From Heliopora coerulea (lineage: Eukaryota > Cnidaria > Anthozoa > Scleralcyonacea > Helioporidae), in contig JASJOG010000140.1 of assembly GCA_030142905.1 (NCBI GenBank), positions 372,001-436,000 of the forward strand: a stretch of DNA of 64,000 nucleotides. The letters run 5' to 3'. Of the stretch, positions 34,501 to 46,510 are shown one piece after another. Made by a program: the position numbers and the translations under genes. Under the pieces are notes generated by a model. That model was given only the letters and a program-made list of their open reading frames with translations, was not told where the DNA came from and searched no databases. Each line of letters opens with the position of its first letter. Position 1 is the stretch's first letter.

Positions 34501-36785
34501 AAGAAGGTGTACGGAGATGCAAAGAAACTGACTGTGAGATGAAACCAATTCTAACTTGCCCAGGTGAGAAAAAAATAAATATATAAATAAATAATTAGAA
34601 CTATTATTGGCTGCTGTAACTTATCAGAATAAGTTTTCAGATAAAATTTGCATATCGAAAATGAAAACCAGTCGATACTTCCATTTTTTCACAACCACTA
34701 CACCTTACAGAACTCATCTCCAACGGGAACCCTTAACTCGTTTCGTTTCATTTCTGCTAGTTCGCAAACATAGAACAATTATTGTTGTCGCCCTTTGCTA
34801 ACGACGTGTTATGACCTGCAATCTCTTGCTAGTCCTCCAGAACATCAAATTCTGTCGCAGAACTCTCGATGGTTCTACTTTGGTTCTCGATTTACTTAGA
34901 GCAGAATCGATGGGACTGTATCTATCCGTTTTAAAACCATATAATTTTCAACTTGTTCGTACTACACGATATTCGCTCTGTCAGACAAGCCCAGAGCTTT
35001 TTTGTCACAAGCCTTTTCGAAGGAAATTACACCCTAATCTAATTACATGAACAAAGAACTGTTGAATACAACACGCTATTTATAAACAAAAGGCATTGTG
35101 AGCGTAACCTGAGTCCAATCTTACAGATTGTCACTACGCCTAGTTTTACAATTACTATTAATAACTAACTTTACATAAACTTATCCAACAAATTCTGCTG
35201 ATTCCCCGGCCAATACCACAAGTTACTTTAAATTGTATAATTATTCATTATTAGTTTTTCTCACCTGGGCGAACAAGGATTAACTTCATCTCAAAGTCAG
35301 TTTTTTATATCTCCGTACTCTTTACTAGAACTAAGATGTTGTAATACGATTTCGTACTCACTTACTCAGAGAAACACAGTTTCCAACCGATAAATGCTGC
35401 TCAGTTTGACCGCCAGAATTCTCGTAATCTACCGAGGAAGAAAATGAGCAGGATGCCATCATACTCGGGTTCGCGAATCAACGAAACTTTAATTTTAATA
35501 AGCGAAAATCCGCTTCAACTGCATAAAAAATGCAGAGGTATTTTACAACAAGTAGTAATATTCGTTTTTATAAAAGGATGTAACTGGGTTCTTATTAAGT
35601 CAGAACACACCCTTAAAACTATAGCCTTGCTCTTCGGCTCGACATTAAAGCTGAGTGCTGGATTTAGTACAATACCAACTGAAGGTAAAGAAGGTCGTCA
35701 GAATATTATAAAAAGCTTTACAACGTATCTGGAGGTCGTAATTAAATTCATCAACGATATCAAACTGAACTAAAATTTATTTTTTCAAATGATTTTGTAC
35801 TTTGTTTACATGTTTTTGTAGACACGCTGTTTTATAGTGCTGCCACGTATTTACTTGTTTCACCTGATTACGCACAATTTTTTGTGTATGTTCGGTGAGA
35901 GATTGTTAGTAAAACAGTAAAAATAACAGTAAGAACAATTGTTTCATAGTTGCAGGTACGCCCGTCACTCAAATGAGTTCCTTGCTTGCCGCTTGACAAT
36001 TATTGAGTCAAAGTGTCATGAATTATAAGATGCAGTTGCTAGCGAATAAAAAAATATGCTCAAGAAAGCTTTCTCTGAAATTTCTAGTTTGATTTCTGGC
36101 GACTTTTAGAAAAATAGACGAGGATTTTCTCTGGTAACGACTCGTGGAGTAATTAACTTTGTTAATTTGTGCTCACACGTCAGTTGTGAATATATTTGAC
36201 GTTTTGACCTTGTTCTAAAAGATCGATCAGGAGCTTTAAGAACTATTCTTCTGTGCACATGTCACAAATGGACATTGAAAAATGCGGAACATTTGCAAAA
36301 ATTTAAGTAAGCACTGAGAGTTTAAAAGATATCTTAATACCAGTGGTGTGACATTAGTGATTTTATGAAAAGAAGCCTCGACGTTTGCAGCTCTCGACAG
36401 GTGACTTTTTAATTACTTGAGCTAATTTTTTTTATATACTACAATACTGAAACAGAGTTTTCTTTCCATCTAAAACTTATTGTAAAATTCAAAACACCAG
36501 AGCATCAATTTTATCTTTGAACTTTCCTCGTTTACATAGTTTTGTCACGGTGTTGAAATTAACAAACTTCATGCTCACGGAAGCGTTTATAAAAATGCCC
36601 GTATTTCTGATTTTATTTCATTTTATGTTTCACAAAATGTCCAAATATTGAAGTGTTCAGTTTCATACAGATACGATAGACTATTTCGTGTCCCGTGCGT
36701 GTTATATTTTGCTAATTTTCGGCCGATAAAAGGTCGTCTCTGACTCAATGCAGTATTTCACGTATAACCTCAAAACGAAATTTTT
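34501..36785. other. Gene-free intronic stretch
   Basis: A 109-codon plus-strand ORF at 35444-35773 has no recognisable motif and no coding context. The rest is AT-rich non-coding sequence. Confidence 0.4.
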
Positions 36786-38066
36786 TTGGAAAGTTTTATT
36801 GTGATTGTCAATAATAGTTCACCAAAAGGATTATTCAGACAAAATCTGAAGATATCCGAAATTTCATGTTTGTCTTCGAGTTCTCGATACTTAATGACAT
36901 CCCCTCTTAATATCTGGGCTACGTCACTGCTCCGATATTCTGCAACCTTTCTTGACTGGACAAAAGAAGAAATGAAAGAGCTTGATAAAAGGGCACGAAA
37001 GTTGAAGGCAATGCACAACGAATTTTACCCGAGAACTGATGTTCACCTAGTGTATATCCCAAGAAAGAAAAGTGGCAGAGAACACTGTTAATCAGGCTAT
37101 TCTTGAACTAGAAGGATATGTTTAAAGTAGTGAAGCGAGATTGATCGGTGTGGCCAGAGGCCCAAACCTATATTTTGGAGAAGCGGAAAAGGAATTTAAA
37201 AAACGTCTGAAAAAAAACAAAAGCAACAATTAAAAGGTAAAGCACTACACGGGCAATTTTTAGGCAGATCGAGGAAATAAAAACAGCTTAGCAATGGTCA
37301 TGGTTGGAAGATGGAGGGCTGAAGCGTGAGACAGAAGCACTAACTATGGCAGCCCAAGAGCAAGCAATTAGAACTAATATCATTAAAGCAAAAATAGATG
37401 GAAGCCAAACAGATAGCAAGTGAAGTATGTGTGGACAGGTGGATGAAACAACAAAGCACTTCACTAATGACTGCAGACAACTGGCCCAATAAGAGTGCAA
37501 GAAACGGCATGATTGGGTGGGTAAGAGGATCCATAGGGAAGTCAGCAATAAAGATTGATATTGTGTTCACAGAAAAATGGTATGAACATTAACCCGAACT
37601 TGTAATGGAAAATAAGTCAAGTAAAATCTAGTGGGAATTTAGTGTACAAACTAACAGCGTGATTAAAGCCTGACCCGCAGACTTAATAGTGATTGACAAA
37701 GCCAAAAGCAGTGTCAGATTATAGATTTTGTGGTTCCATTTGACTCAAAGTGGTGGAAAAAGAAAGAGGAAAAACAGAAAAGTATTAGGATCTGACAAGA
37801 GAAGTGAAGAGAATTTGGAATATGAAAATAAAAGTCATACCACTGGTTATTGGTGCTGTAGTAACTACACCTCCACTGTTTCCAAAGACAATGAAAGATA
37901 TTGGAATTGCAGAAAATTTCCATTCTTTATTCTGCAAGAATCTTCTGAAAAGTGCTTGAGATTTGAGAAGTTTTGTTGACACCAGATCCCAGTTGAAATA
38001 CCATTGTGTATTTTGAAAATGTGAGACAAATTAATCACAATAATAATTATAATCATAATAATAAAA
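36786..38066 (+). pseudogene. RTE-like LINE ORF2, C-terminal part, degenerate
   Basis: Several frames together show the C-terminal part of a common metazoan reverse-transcriptase ORF: LDWTKEEMKELDKRARKL, a DVHLVYIPRKKSGRE segment, then a zinc-knuckle-like CSMCG...ETTKHFTNDC near 37430-37480, and further on VPLVIGAVVTTPPLFP near 37850. There are multiple frameshifts and stops. The copy ends in an (ATAATA)n-rich 3' tail at about 38030-38066, as is usual for such LINEs. It is not functional. Confidence 0.65.
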
Positions 38067-38299
38067 TTGACCCCGCAGGGGTCAAACACCAGGATAGTTT
38101 ACGGCGCTGGATAACCCACTAACCCACGAATGAGATGGCATTTCTACTAACCAGAAACTCATACCGCACCGATCGTCGCGCGGGTCAATAAGGACCGCAA
38201 CCCCCAGTCAGATCCAGATTGGGATCGAAAAGTATGCTACTTGACCAAACTCGACTAATTAAGTGTTAGAGAGGCACCATGCCTAGAACAATCCTCAAA

Positions 38300-38870
38300 A
38301 TGGCCTTCTAAGCAAAATAAGTGAAAATTTGACTAAAGGAAATAGACAAAAATGGATTACAGAAGAGAATAAAGATGTAATGGAAGCATTTTACTGCTTC
38401 ATTAAATCCGACCATAACATCATCAACCATAGCCACCTACAATATATGGCGAGATAAACAACCCACAGATAGGCTTAACTTGGATGCAAACAAACTTTCC
38501 GATGTAAAGCGTGATATCACCAGGAATAAACGGTTAACATACCTACAACTTCCAAACATTAGAGACAGTATCAGAAGAAACAGCCTAAATACCAACACCG
38601 AGGTATCAATCAACAATGATACTGTAGAGGTAACAGCAGTTGGTGAACAAGAAGGACAAACCGAAAAAAAAATTGCCGACGGTGCAGTTAAGGTACAAGA
38701 ACAAACACAGACAGCATAGAGCAAAGATAATAACCATAGGGTGGCTGAGTTGATGAAAACTATCCAACAACGATGGGAAACCATAAGTGACGTTGAGCAC
38801 TATCTGTTATTCGAATAAAGTGATGATGTCGTCTAAGAAGCGAAGAAGGACAGAAGATCTACTGAGGGAG
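38300..38870 (+). pseudogene. RTE-like LINE, N-terminal part of a second copy
   Basis: Downstream of the first copy's 3' tail the reading frames resemble the N-terminal part of the same type of ORF: a segment near 38340-38410 (TKGNRQKWITEENKDVMEAFY), then NLDANKLSDVKRDITRNKRL (38480 onward) and KTIQQRWETISDVEHYLL near 38757. The layout is head to tail: 3' end of one copy, then 5' end of another. Frames are broken. The assignment is weaker than for the first part. Confidence 0.45.
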
Positions 38871-40349
38871 GAGGTAATACATAAATATACAAATATTAAG
38901 CATATTTCCATATTTCTTAAATTTCGATTTTTCAACACTTCGAAAATCTTTGGCTAGGTATGGATCCTACATTTAAAATGTCGATCAAATCGAAAACTAA
39001 GTTCGTAACATGTAAGAAAGATTGCCTTTTAAAACTCTTTAAAATCTTACCTCGTTTATGGGAAGTTAAGTCTTCTTTGATATGTTTACTACAGCGCAAT
39101 ACTCGATGGCGCTGCTCTCGCCAATTGCGTTTTGAAAAAGTAATAGCATGGTTCCAAGTGCAATTTGGAAAAAAATCTCGCACGAATCTATCAAAGTTGC
39201 ACGAATACGCAGGACAAGTGAGATTTGTGGTCTTTGAAAAACTAACCAGAGCATGTTTTCGAAATTTGCATGAGAACCCGAACTATCAATTATTTTTTTA
39301 TGAAATAGTAAGTAATACAGAAAAAAGGTAATTCAGTGTAAATTATTGTTACCATCTCAGCACCATGTAACCTTCACATTGTACTACTCTCAGCCAATCC
39401 GAATTGAGAAATTTTTGCCATGTATATTATTAATATATAAATGCCGTTGGTGTCTTGATTGTCCTTTTAGTTATTCCCTTTGCAATTGTGAGGACTCGCA
39501 AATTGACTGTAGCAGATTTCGTTCAAAAGCAAGGAATTTTCTTGAAACATCTGAGAATATAATTTGAAAAATACGTCACATAATAAAATAGGCTGAAGAA
39601 TTTATTGATTACAGTTACTGATCCACATCAAATGCTATTATTTTCGCTCCTTATTGGTGAGAATTTTTATTGCTTACTCCGGTTTACCAGACAAATTTTG
39701 CTTGTGATTGTGATTGCGCTTGTGTTAGTATCACACGTTTGAACCAGGTTTGACTTTTCAACTGCGTTTCGTAAACAGCAATGATTGATTTACAAAATAC
39801 TCAAAATAGTAATTTAACAATCAAAGTGAATTATCCAAACGTTTGTAAGCTAGGCGGTGTTACAGGTTATGAAGCACCGGAAAATTTAAAGAAGAGAAAT
39901 TTACGGGGCTGAAATGAGTTAACTTGGGTGTTGTGTCATAAGACGTCCTCAAAAACGAATCGATTCTTGAAAAACGAATTTTCAATAGATGACTTTTGCA
40001 GATTTCTAGATCAAATTTGTAAAGATTTTATAACGCGTATGAAGTTGCTTTCCGCATTCCAAGCTCAAGAAATATTTACTATTTTATTAACGTAGCGCCC
40101 AAAGTTACGTTCCATGAATTTTTCATTTTCAAAATTTCCGGACATCTCACCAAAAAGATTCGATTCAATGCTTTAGCCTCTCTCTTTCGTTGAAGCATTA
40201 CAAATTGGGCAATCCAGTGAAAACTTGATAACTCTTCAAGACAAACATTCTAAACTGAACATTGTTTGGTTCGAAACAAATTCTTCATGCAATTCGAAAG
40301 GCGGAATTGTGCAAGGCAGGAGCGCACTTTAATTCAGTTCGTGTTTTAC
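38871..40349. other. Gene-free intronic stretch
   Basis: A 123-codon plus-strand ORF at 38960-39331 shows no motif I recognise. The rest is AT-rich. Confidence 0.4.
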
Positions 40350-40508
40350 CTGGTAGATAAGTCTGTTCCAGTACGTGTTCCACAAATGAGGCAGATACTG
40401 CTGCAGCATAAGGTTCCCAGTTTTTGTTCTTGTTACCATCTGCCCAATCGCAAATAGACTTACACTGAATCCAAGGAATCTTGTATCGATTGCAAAGAGA
40501 GTATACTC
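40350..40508 (-). CDS. Nucleosidase-like domain, C-terminal exon
   Basis: A 159-nt exon, acceptor CTTCGTCTTTTAG|GA and donor CTACCAG|GTAAAA, phase 1 in and out. It continues the PNP/UDP domain from 45.9 kb in frame (EAEG|VYSLCNRYKIPW) and holds QCKSICDWADGNK. This corresponds to the C-terminal motif of MTA/SAH nucleosidases, whose aspartate acts as the general acid. If the donor is not used the frame reads on 23 more codons to a TGA, so this could also be a last exon. Confidence 0.85.
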
Positions 40509-41751
40509 CTAAAAGACGAAGTTAACACATTTAAACAATAATATCAAAATGAATTTTCATTTTCGATGAACAGTCACTGGCAATTATTGCGAATAATTTG
40601 TTGACAAAAAGCATTTGCGAAATTATGCGTCACGATTACCACTTGAAACTAACCGAGTAAATACTTTTAAATATTATCCACTCATTTCAAAAGTCATTGA
40701 TTGCTGCGTACTTAATTTTATATAACTATACAGGAAATAATTCCTAAATCAGTGTTCAACCGTAAGTAAATATCAACAGTCTATATTTAAGGTGGCTCCC
40801 AAGGATAAACTTTAATAAGGGATTGTTATTTAAAGGTCGGATTCGTTACTATAAATATGGCAAGATATTTTCTTAATATATTTTATTTATACTTATACAG
40901 GAAATAATTTCTTGAATAATTACTGAATCGTATATAAATATTGACTATAAATATCAACTATCTACACTTAAAATGGCTTCCAAGGATACTTTTGAATAAA
41001 GGATTGGATTTATGACTCGGCATGTATGCCTGGATAGTGATACTGTCAAATTGTTTATCTATCATAAAAGCAAACCGTCCACGTCGGCACAAAAGTAAAA
41101 TTTTTGGAAGTTTGCTTCAGCGAATTTATTTAAAACCATATTTGTAATTTTCCAAGCTTTTTTTAATGAGCAGAATTTTTTAAATTCACAAATTTTATTG
41201 CAGGAATTTGGTCTTGATATGCTTTTCTAATATTTTACAATGTTATTTTTCCATTTTAAATGTCGTATTAATATCCAAAACACTTCGCCAAAGAAAACCA
41301 AATATTTAATATGTCATTGTGATAATCGGGATAATATGCCAAAGTTCAGATCAGACGTTATCGATTTCACGGTAAAAATAGTTAGTTTCAGGTCACGATC
41401 TGAAAGGTATTTAATGTGTATGATACTTCTTCGACAATTATAAGTACTCTATTGATTTTATTAATTCACAGAAAGAAGTGCCCAAGAATGCAAAACCGTA
41501 CTACTTTCAGTATGTCGAGTGGTAACTGCACAGTGCATGTCTAAAGTGACGCTTGCGACACCTACGTTACATCAAGAATATTTATTTTATTTTATACAAG
41601 AAACTTAATTTTACCTTTATTCTTATTAACTGTTACCAGTGAAAATGCACAACAAATCAAATTTATTATATAAAATAAAAAAAGAAATTCATGACGTCAT
41701 TAAAACTGAATAAATCACAACTTCCCGAGTCTTATCATCAATGTTACTTAT
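40509..41751. other. Gene-free intronic stretch
   Basis: AT-rich. Two short related patches (TATACAGGAAATAATT... at about 40727 and 40897, each followed by AGGTGGCTCCCAAGGATA-like or AATGGCTTCCAAGGATA-like words) suggest an old local duplication of about 170 bp. Confidence 0.4.
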
Positions 41752-42297
41752 GTCTGAGAAGACGTGAGAGCTTGGATATATTGAGGTAGATGAACGATCT
41801 TCAAGCTCAATACTCAGAAAATGATTTCTGAGCCCCAGACGGGGATCGAACCCGCAACCTTCTGATGACCGGTTAGACGCTCTAACTATTGAGCTACCGA
41901 GACTCAGATGGTGAGCTGAGGTGCAAATTCGATATATATGTGCGACCTAAGCGGAAGCCACTTAAGCGGGTTCGACCTAAGCAGGTTCGATCCCCGTCTG
42001 GGGCTCAGAAATCATTTTCTGAGTATCGAGCTTGAAGATCGTTCATCTACCTCAATATATCCAAGCTCTCGCGTCTTCTCCAACATCAAACTACCTCAAT
42101 CATTATTAATATATAGTGGCTTCCGCTTAGGTCGCACATATATATCGAATTTGCACCTTAGCTCACCATCTGAATCTCGGTAGCTCAATGGTTAGAGCAT
42201 CTAACCGGTCATCAGAAGGTTGCGGGTTCGATCCCCGTCTGGGGCTCAGAAATCATTTTCTAAGTATCGAGCTTGAAGATCGTTCATCTACCTCAAT
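41752..42297. repeat. Composite foldback element with tRNA-Thr-like arms
   Basis: A large inverted structure. The left arm holds a minus-strand tRNA-like sequence (41831-41903) and the right arm the plus-strand counterpart (42174-42247). A third partial copy of the tRNA 3' half with its flank lies at about 41975-42075. The arms share GAGGTAGATGAACGATCTTC and TTTCTGAGCCCCAGACGGGG. In the tRNA-like copies the D stem, anticodon stem and T arm are recognisable, and the anticodon position reads GGT (Thr). Stem mismatches and the mirrored context argue for a mobile tRNA-derived repeat. Confidence 0.7.
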
Positions 42298-43403
42298 GTT
42301 ACTTATCACATATTACCTTGGATGACTGCTTTCACGTTTTCCATTCCCCGAAAATTCATTGAAATTTAGTTACAAATACGCAAAAAACATCACAATGTGG
42401 TAAGGAGATCACCAATTTTTAAAATGTAAGATCTCTGAAACAGCATTTTCTGAATTTTGAGAGTACTTTAATATACATACTTTATATGCATCGAAAATTG
42501 TCCAATCTGATTGCAATTTTTACTTTTCACTTTTTCCTGTGGTCTTGATCCGGACCGGAATATTTTTCTTTTTCGAAATTTATGACAACATTGGTGATAC
42601 ATTCCACTGATTTCATACCTTTATTGAGATTCATTTTGAAATTTTGGACGGTTTTACAATTTATAGTCCCTGATTATAGGCTCAGGGTGACCGTATTAGA
42701 ATGATGGCCATTTGTATTTTTTTTTTATTTTTTATATTTTTTTTTTTTTTAGGTTAATAATAAACAATCGCCTCCTTTATGTGATGTCTGCTCATTTTGA
42801 GTTGTTTTTCATTGTCTTTGAGGCTTTTTTCCCATGTACAAACCTTGTTTTAAATTGCTTCTCTCTTCGACTCGTAAAATCCTACAACCGTTTTTGTACC
42901 ATTTTGTACAGTCTTTGGCGCCCCTTTAAACCATTTTGAGCCCTCTAAAGCTTTTATCAAAGAAGGAACATAGCCTCCTACCCCCTGCAATCAAGCAACT
43001 GGCTCTTAGGCAAAATTTTAATTCAAAAAAATACCGAATAGATTTCGGTTTGCATGATGCTATAATCGAAATACGCGGGGTTTTGTTTAAAGCTCACAAA
43101 GCGTAAGCTATTTGGCGAATGTTATTAGAGTTTTTGAAATTCGAGCAAAGTCACAAAGGCTGAAAAGCAGATGAAAGTCATCAACAATCACTACAAGGTC
43201 TTATTTTATACATTCGTAACTATAACAGCTCAAACCATTCAAGGACATAATTTAAAAACTTTACGAATTAAAGAAAACAACCGTGGTAATCGAAGAACTA
43301 GGCGAGAATCTCAAGCGAAGTATAGAAAATAGTGCCAGCATACTGCATGGAATAAAGGCATGACAAATTGGTAACTTTTAAGAATAATTTATTAAGAAGC
43401 AGA
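42298..43403. other. Gene-free intronic stretch
   Basis: Contains T-runs at about 42715-42750. Nothing was recognised. Confidence 0.4.
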
Positions 43404-43438
43404 GACTATCCTTTCGTTGCAGCTTGCAACATCATCAG
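43404..43438 (-). ncRNA. Hammerhead-like core, probably decayed
   Basis: On the minus strand: CTGATGA (43438-43432), a 5-bp stem GTTGC/GCAAC, GAAA (43415-43412), and GTC a few bases on. Helix III and helix I are not convincing, so cleavage activity is doubtful. It resembles the minimal hammerheads of Penelope-like elements. Confidence 0.4.
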
Positions 43439-43599
43439 AGTAAGACAATAGGTAGGATTACATCAATTACATAGGGGAGTAACTAGGATTTGGTTACAAT
43501 CAGTGAAACTAAAATAAGTGGCTAACACGGTAAAGGGAAGAGTATGACACACTGGCCGAACAACGTCTTCTACTACTTTTTCGCTAGAGCAGGATAATC

Positions 43600-44280
43600 C
43601 GCCCCAGATCAATATCTGTCAAACTCAGTTGTTTTTCTGCCATCGTCCTGTCATGAGTTAACTGGATATTAGGATCCTTGCACCACATATTGACTTTGAA
43701 TTGATAACCTAGCACTTTCTTGACATCTTCACCTAGAATCTTGTTTGTCTCCTTACTGTCAAAAGATGATTATGATTCTTTTTCGTATTTAGTACCTAAT
43801 CAATCTTTGCTGCCATAATTTCACGTTTGATGGATTAACAGATTGTTTATAGTCTAAACATTGTTGACGTAGATAACATGGCAACCAGTGGATGACTCAA
43901 CAGAGCTAGTAAAGCCGGTTGTTTAAAGGCTGTGATTACAGCTAATTTTTCAGATTAGCGAGATGTGACGAAGTTTGGTTCAGCGAGTGCGCCATTTTCT
44001 GCTCAAGCACGTTGACTCGACCTATAATCCGGGAATTCCCCGACAGAAAGCCACACAGTCGGTTGTTATTAGCTGTTGAACTTCCAGAAAAAGAAGTCCA
44101 CTTTGATCGGCAGTCATCTTTCCAATTAACTGTTTTTATGGTCACAACTTCTTCTGCAGCCTCGAGACCAATTTTTTTAGCAAAATTTTCAAGAACAAAT
44201 GTAGCTTGGCTACCAGTTGCATATTTAGGTGCTTCTTAACAATTCTTACATTTACATTTCCATTTACAGAATTTAGGTCC
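43600..44280 (-). other. Unrecognised open segments
   Basis: Two minus-strand segments read as plausible protein: about 43600-43760 (ILGEDVKKVLGYQFKVNMWC...) and about 43955-44240 (ATFVLENFAKKIGLEAAEEV...), the latter ending in a stop at 43955. Just upstream is a cysteine-rich patch (CKWKCKCKNC). I do not recognise a family. They could be remnants of a gene or of a transposon ORF. Confidence 0.25.
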
Positions 44281-44436
44281 GTAAAATTGCATAAAATCAC
44301 ACCGACTGATAAGAACAAAATAATTAAAAAATAATACAATATGCGTAGTTCATTGGAGACTAAAAATTTCAAAAACTCTCAGATAAGAGCTAACGTAAAA
44401 ATAAAACAAAACACATAATTCATAAGGGACTAAGAA

Positions 44437-44710
44437 TTACCAAGTACACTGAGGTGAATCACTAAAAAATGTCGGCAAATTAAAGTTAAAAGAGTCTAAA
44501 GAACTTGAGTTCACAATCAGCTCCTCGGGGAGACTGTTCCAATCATAAACAGTTTTTGGAAAATAAGAAAACTTAAAAACGTCAGTACGACTTGCTTGGG
44601 GCTGCAATATATACAACTGGTGCATTCAATACCAGAATGGTCAGGAAACTGTTGAATTTTAATAGATAAGGACCTAACTTTTCTAGCGGAGGCTCTTTGT
44701 TGAAGTGAAA
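44437..44710 (-). pseudogene. LINE reverse transcriptase C-terminal remnant
   Basis: The minus-strand frame shows the end of an L2/CR1-type ORF2: a run like SARKVRSLSIK, then in another frame RTDVFKFSYFPKTVYDWNSLP and SSSLDSFNFNL, the standard '...PRT---WN-LP--...SL--FK' ending. It is short and frameshifted. Confidence 0.6.
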
Positions 44711-44990
44711 CGTGAAATAAAATAAAAAGTGGCTGATATGGATAAAATATTGGCTTCTATTCCCTTGGGTTTTTCTCGTTCTTTATTTGAACGTTTACGC
44801 TTTAGCATTAACCCCTTGGTTCCTCTCCCGATATCTTGATTGACGTTAAAAATAGTAAATGACCTAAAATCTCATTACTAAGTTTATAATTAACTTTTTT
44901 ATACACGGAGTTTTACTGGTTTCATGAGACTAGCCATTTTGTAATATGTACTGAGTGCTGCGTCGAAATTGTTGAATGATGTCTAAGGGA

Positions 44991-45339
44991 TTGGTCATAT
45001 GGAGCAAACCAGCCCGGATAACCAGGCGGGCCCGTTTAGCCGAGGTCTCGTTTTAGTTCTGAAGTAGACTGCAAGACGTTTCCGCGATCATATAGTAAGC
45101 AAGCCAGCCTTATTTGACGAGACACCGGCTGGCATCAATAGGGATCCCACTTCACCGGGCTGACTTTTTCCAATACGATCACTCTAAACCGGGCTAGCCC
45201 AGCTATGACTTCAAAGCCCACGCGCTGTAAATGAAAAAGTCAGCTCTTACCCCGGTTAACCGAGATCATTTTCTTATACAGTATGATCGCACAAAAAAGT
45301 CAGCCATGTTAGCCGTACTAGCTCGCTCCATATGATCAA
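44991..45339. mobile_element. MITE with TTGGTCATATGGAGC ends
   Basis: Inverted ends TTGGTCATATGGAGC and GCTCCATATGATCAA. The interior is rich in AGCCCGG and GGTTAACCGG words in both orientations. There are no ORFs. The composition resembles the separate element at 63401-63809. Confidence 0.6.
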
Positions 45340-45865
45340 CCTTTGAAAATCCGAAAGGGTCAGGGAACTGCTGAAACATACCAGATAAGAAACTAACGTT
45401 TAAACCGAAGGCAACTCTTCGGGATGAAAAGTAAAATAATATAAAAACTAGGTATTATTTTAACAGGTAAAGTTATTTTTACACCAGATGAGTTTTTACC
45501 TATAAAAATACTACCCAGTTTTAAACACCATCGAGATTAAAACCCTTGCCCGCTCGGGTCTTTGGCCCTTGGACAGTACTTTGTGTGGTGGGCGAGGGGA
45601 TAATGTTGATGATTACTCCCCTGTTGCTTAGGGATTTCAGTTTTTAAAGATTTAAAACAAACGAAGTATTTAAAAACTAATGTAATCGTTTACCAAAGAG
45701 CTTGAGGGGCGACACTTGGGTTGGAACCCATCTTATTTTCTGGTATTTTTGAGGGGTCTCGATCCTTATGTTCGCTAGTAGGATCCGTTGCTTCGTGGCT
45801 ATGCAAATATTTTCTCGGTTGACTTGTTTCTAGTGACGATTATGATTTTTATTATGGTTATTCAC
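45340..45865. other. Intronic stretch next to the nucleosidase exon
   Basis: Nothing recognised. A GGTAGTATTTTTA-like tract near 45480-45530 is partly inverted. Confidence 0.35.
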
Positions 45866-46510
45866 CTTCGGCTTCCATTTCCCCTCCAATCGCTTCCGGG
45901 AATGCCTTTCGAATTTCTTCTTTCCGTTCTTCGTTGTCAATAAGCTGTGGTCCACTCACAACTAAGCCAAAATGAACTTTAGGATTAATTTTACCATCAC
46001 CGGGAGCATTCCAGTTTACTTTTCCATTCTGAAATGCTCTCTGAAGCCTTGCCTCGCATTCCGGCTGAGAGGATCGGGAAAAAACGGACCCATCTTGGTT
46101 GATGCGACATTGGCAATAAAACGCGGTTTGAGTTGCAACGAGAAGATCACCTAAACTTTGTTTATCCTTGCTCATTCCAAAACAAACTCCAAGGAGGACG
46201 ATGACTTTCGGACTCAGCTCATCAATGGCATCCTGACATGTAGCCGTGGCTGCACATTCCCCAGAAGCTCCTGGAGCTGACCGCACCAAAGCTACAGCAT
46301 TCTCCCCAATTTTACCAAAATAGAAAGGTCCCAAACGCTTTCCTGTGTCAGTACGTTGAGGGAACGATAATATCCTAGTTGCTGCGTTGAACTCTTCATC
46401 ATTCACTGTGATCAAGAGAACATCGAATTGTTGATGTACGTCTACCCACTTTATATTAGGTGGTTTGAAATCTTTCAGCTTAATATTTGGTGGGTTGTTG
46501 CATTCGGCAC
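45866..46510 (-). CDS. MTA/SAH-nucleosidase-like (PNP/UDP) domain exon
   Basis: A 645-nt exon with acceptor CTTGTCTTCAG|GTGCC and donor CCGAAG|GTGAAT, phase 1 in and out. It encodes most of a phosphorylase/nucleosidase fold: FDVLLITVNDEEFNAATRIL, APGASGECAATATCQDAI, PKVIVLLGVCFGMSKDKQSLGD, and IGGEMEAEG, which matches the substrate-binding 'GGEMEG' motif of this family. The bacterial enzymes cleave the glycosidic bond of methylthioadenosine or S-adenosylhomocysteine. In fungal, cnidarian and bacterial STAND proteins such domains occur as N-terminal effectors. The catalytic Asp lies in the exon at 40350-40508. Whether it is enzymatically active is unknown, but the visible key residues are retained. 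Confidence 0.85.

Noticed and set aside
35444..35773. 109-codon ORF with natural-looking sequence
   Set aside because: No recognisable domain or context; I could not support a gene call.
41831..42247. Functional tRNA-Thr genes
   Set aside because: Acceptor and anticodon stems carry mismatches, and the copies sit in mirrored repeat arms, so a tRNA-derived repeat is more likely; the plus-strand copy could still be worth scoring.
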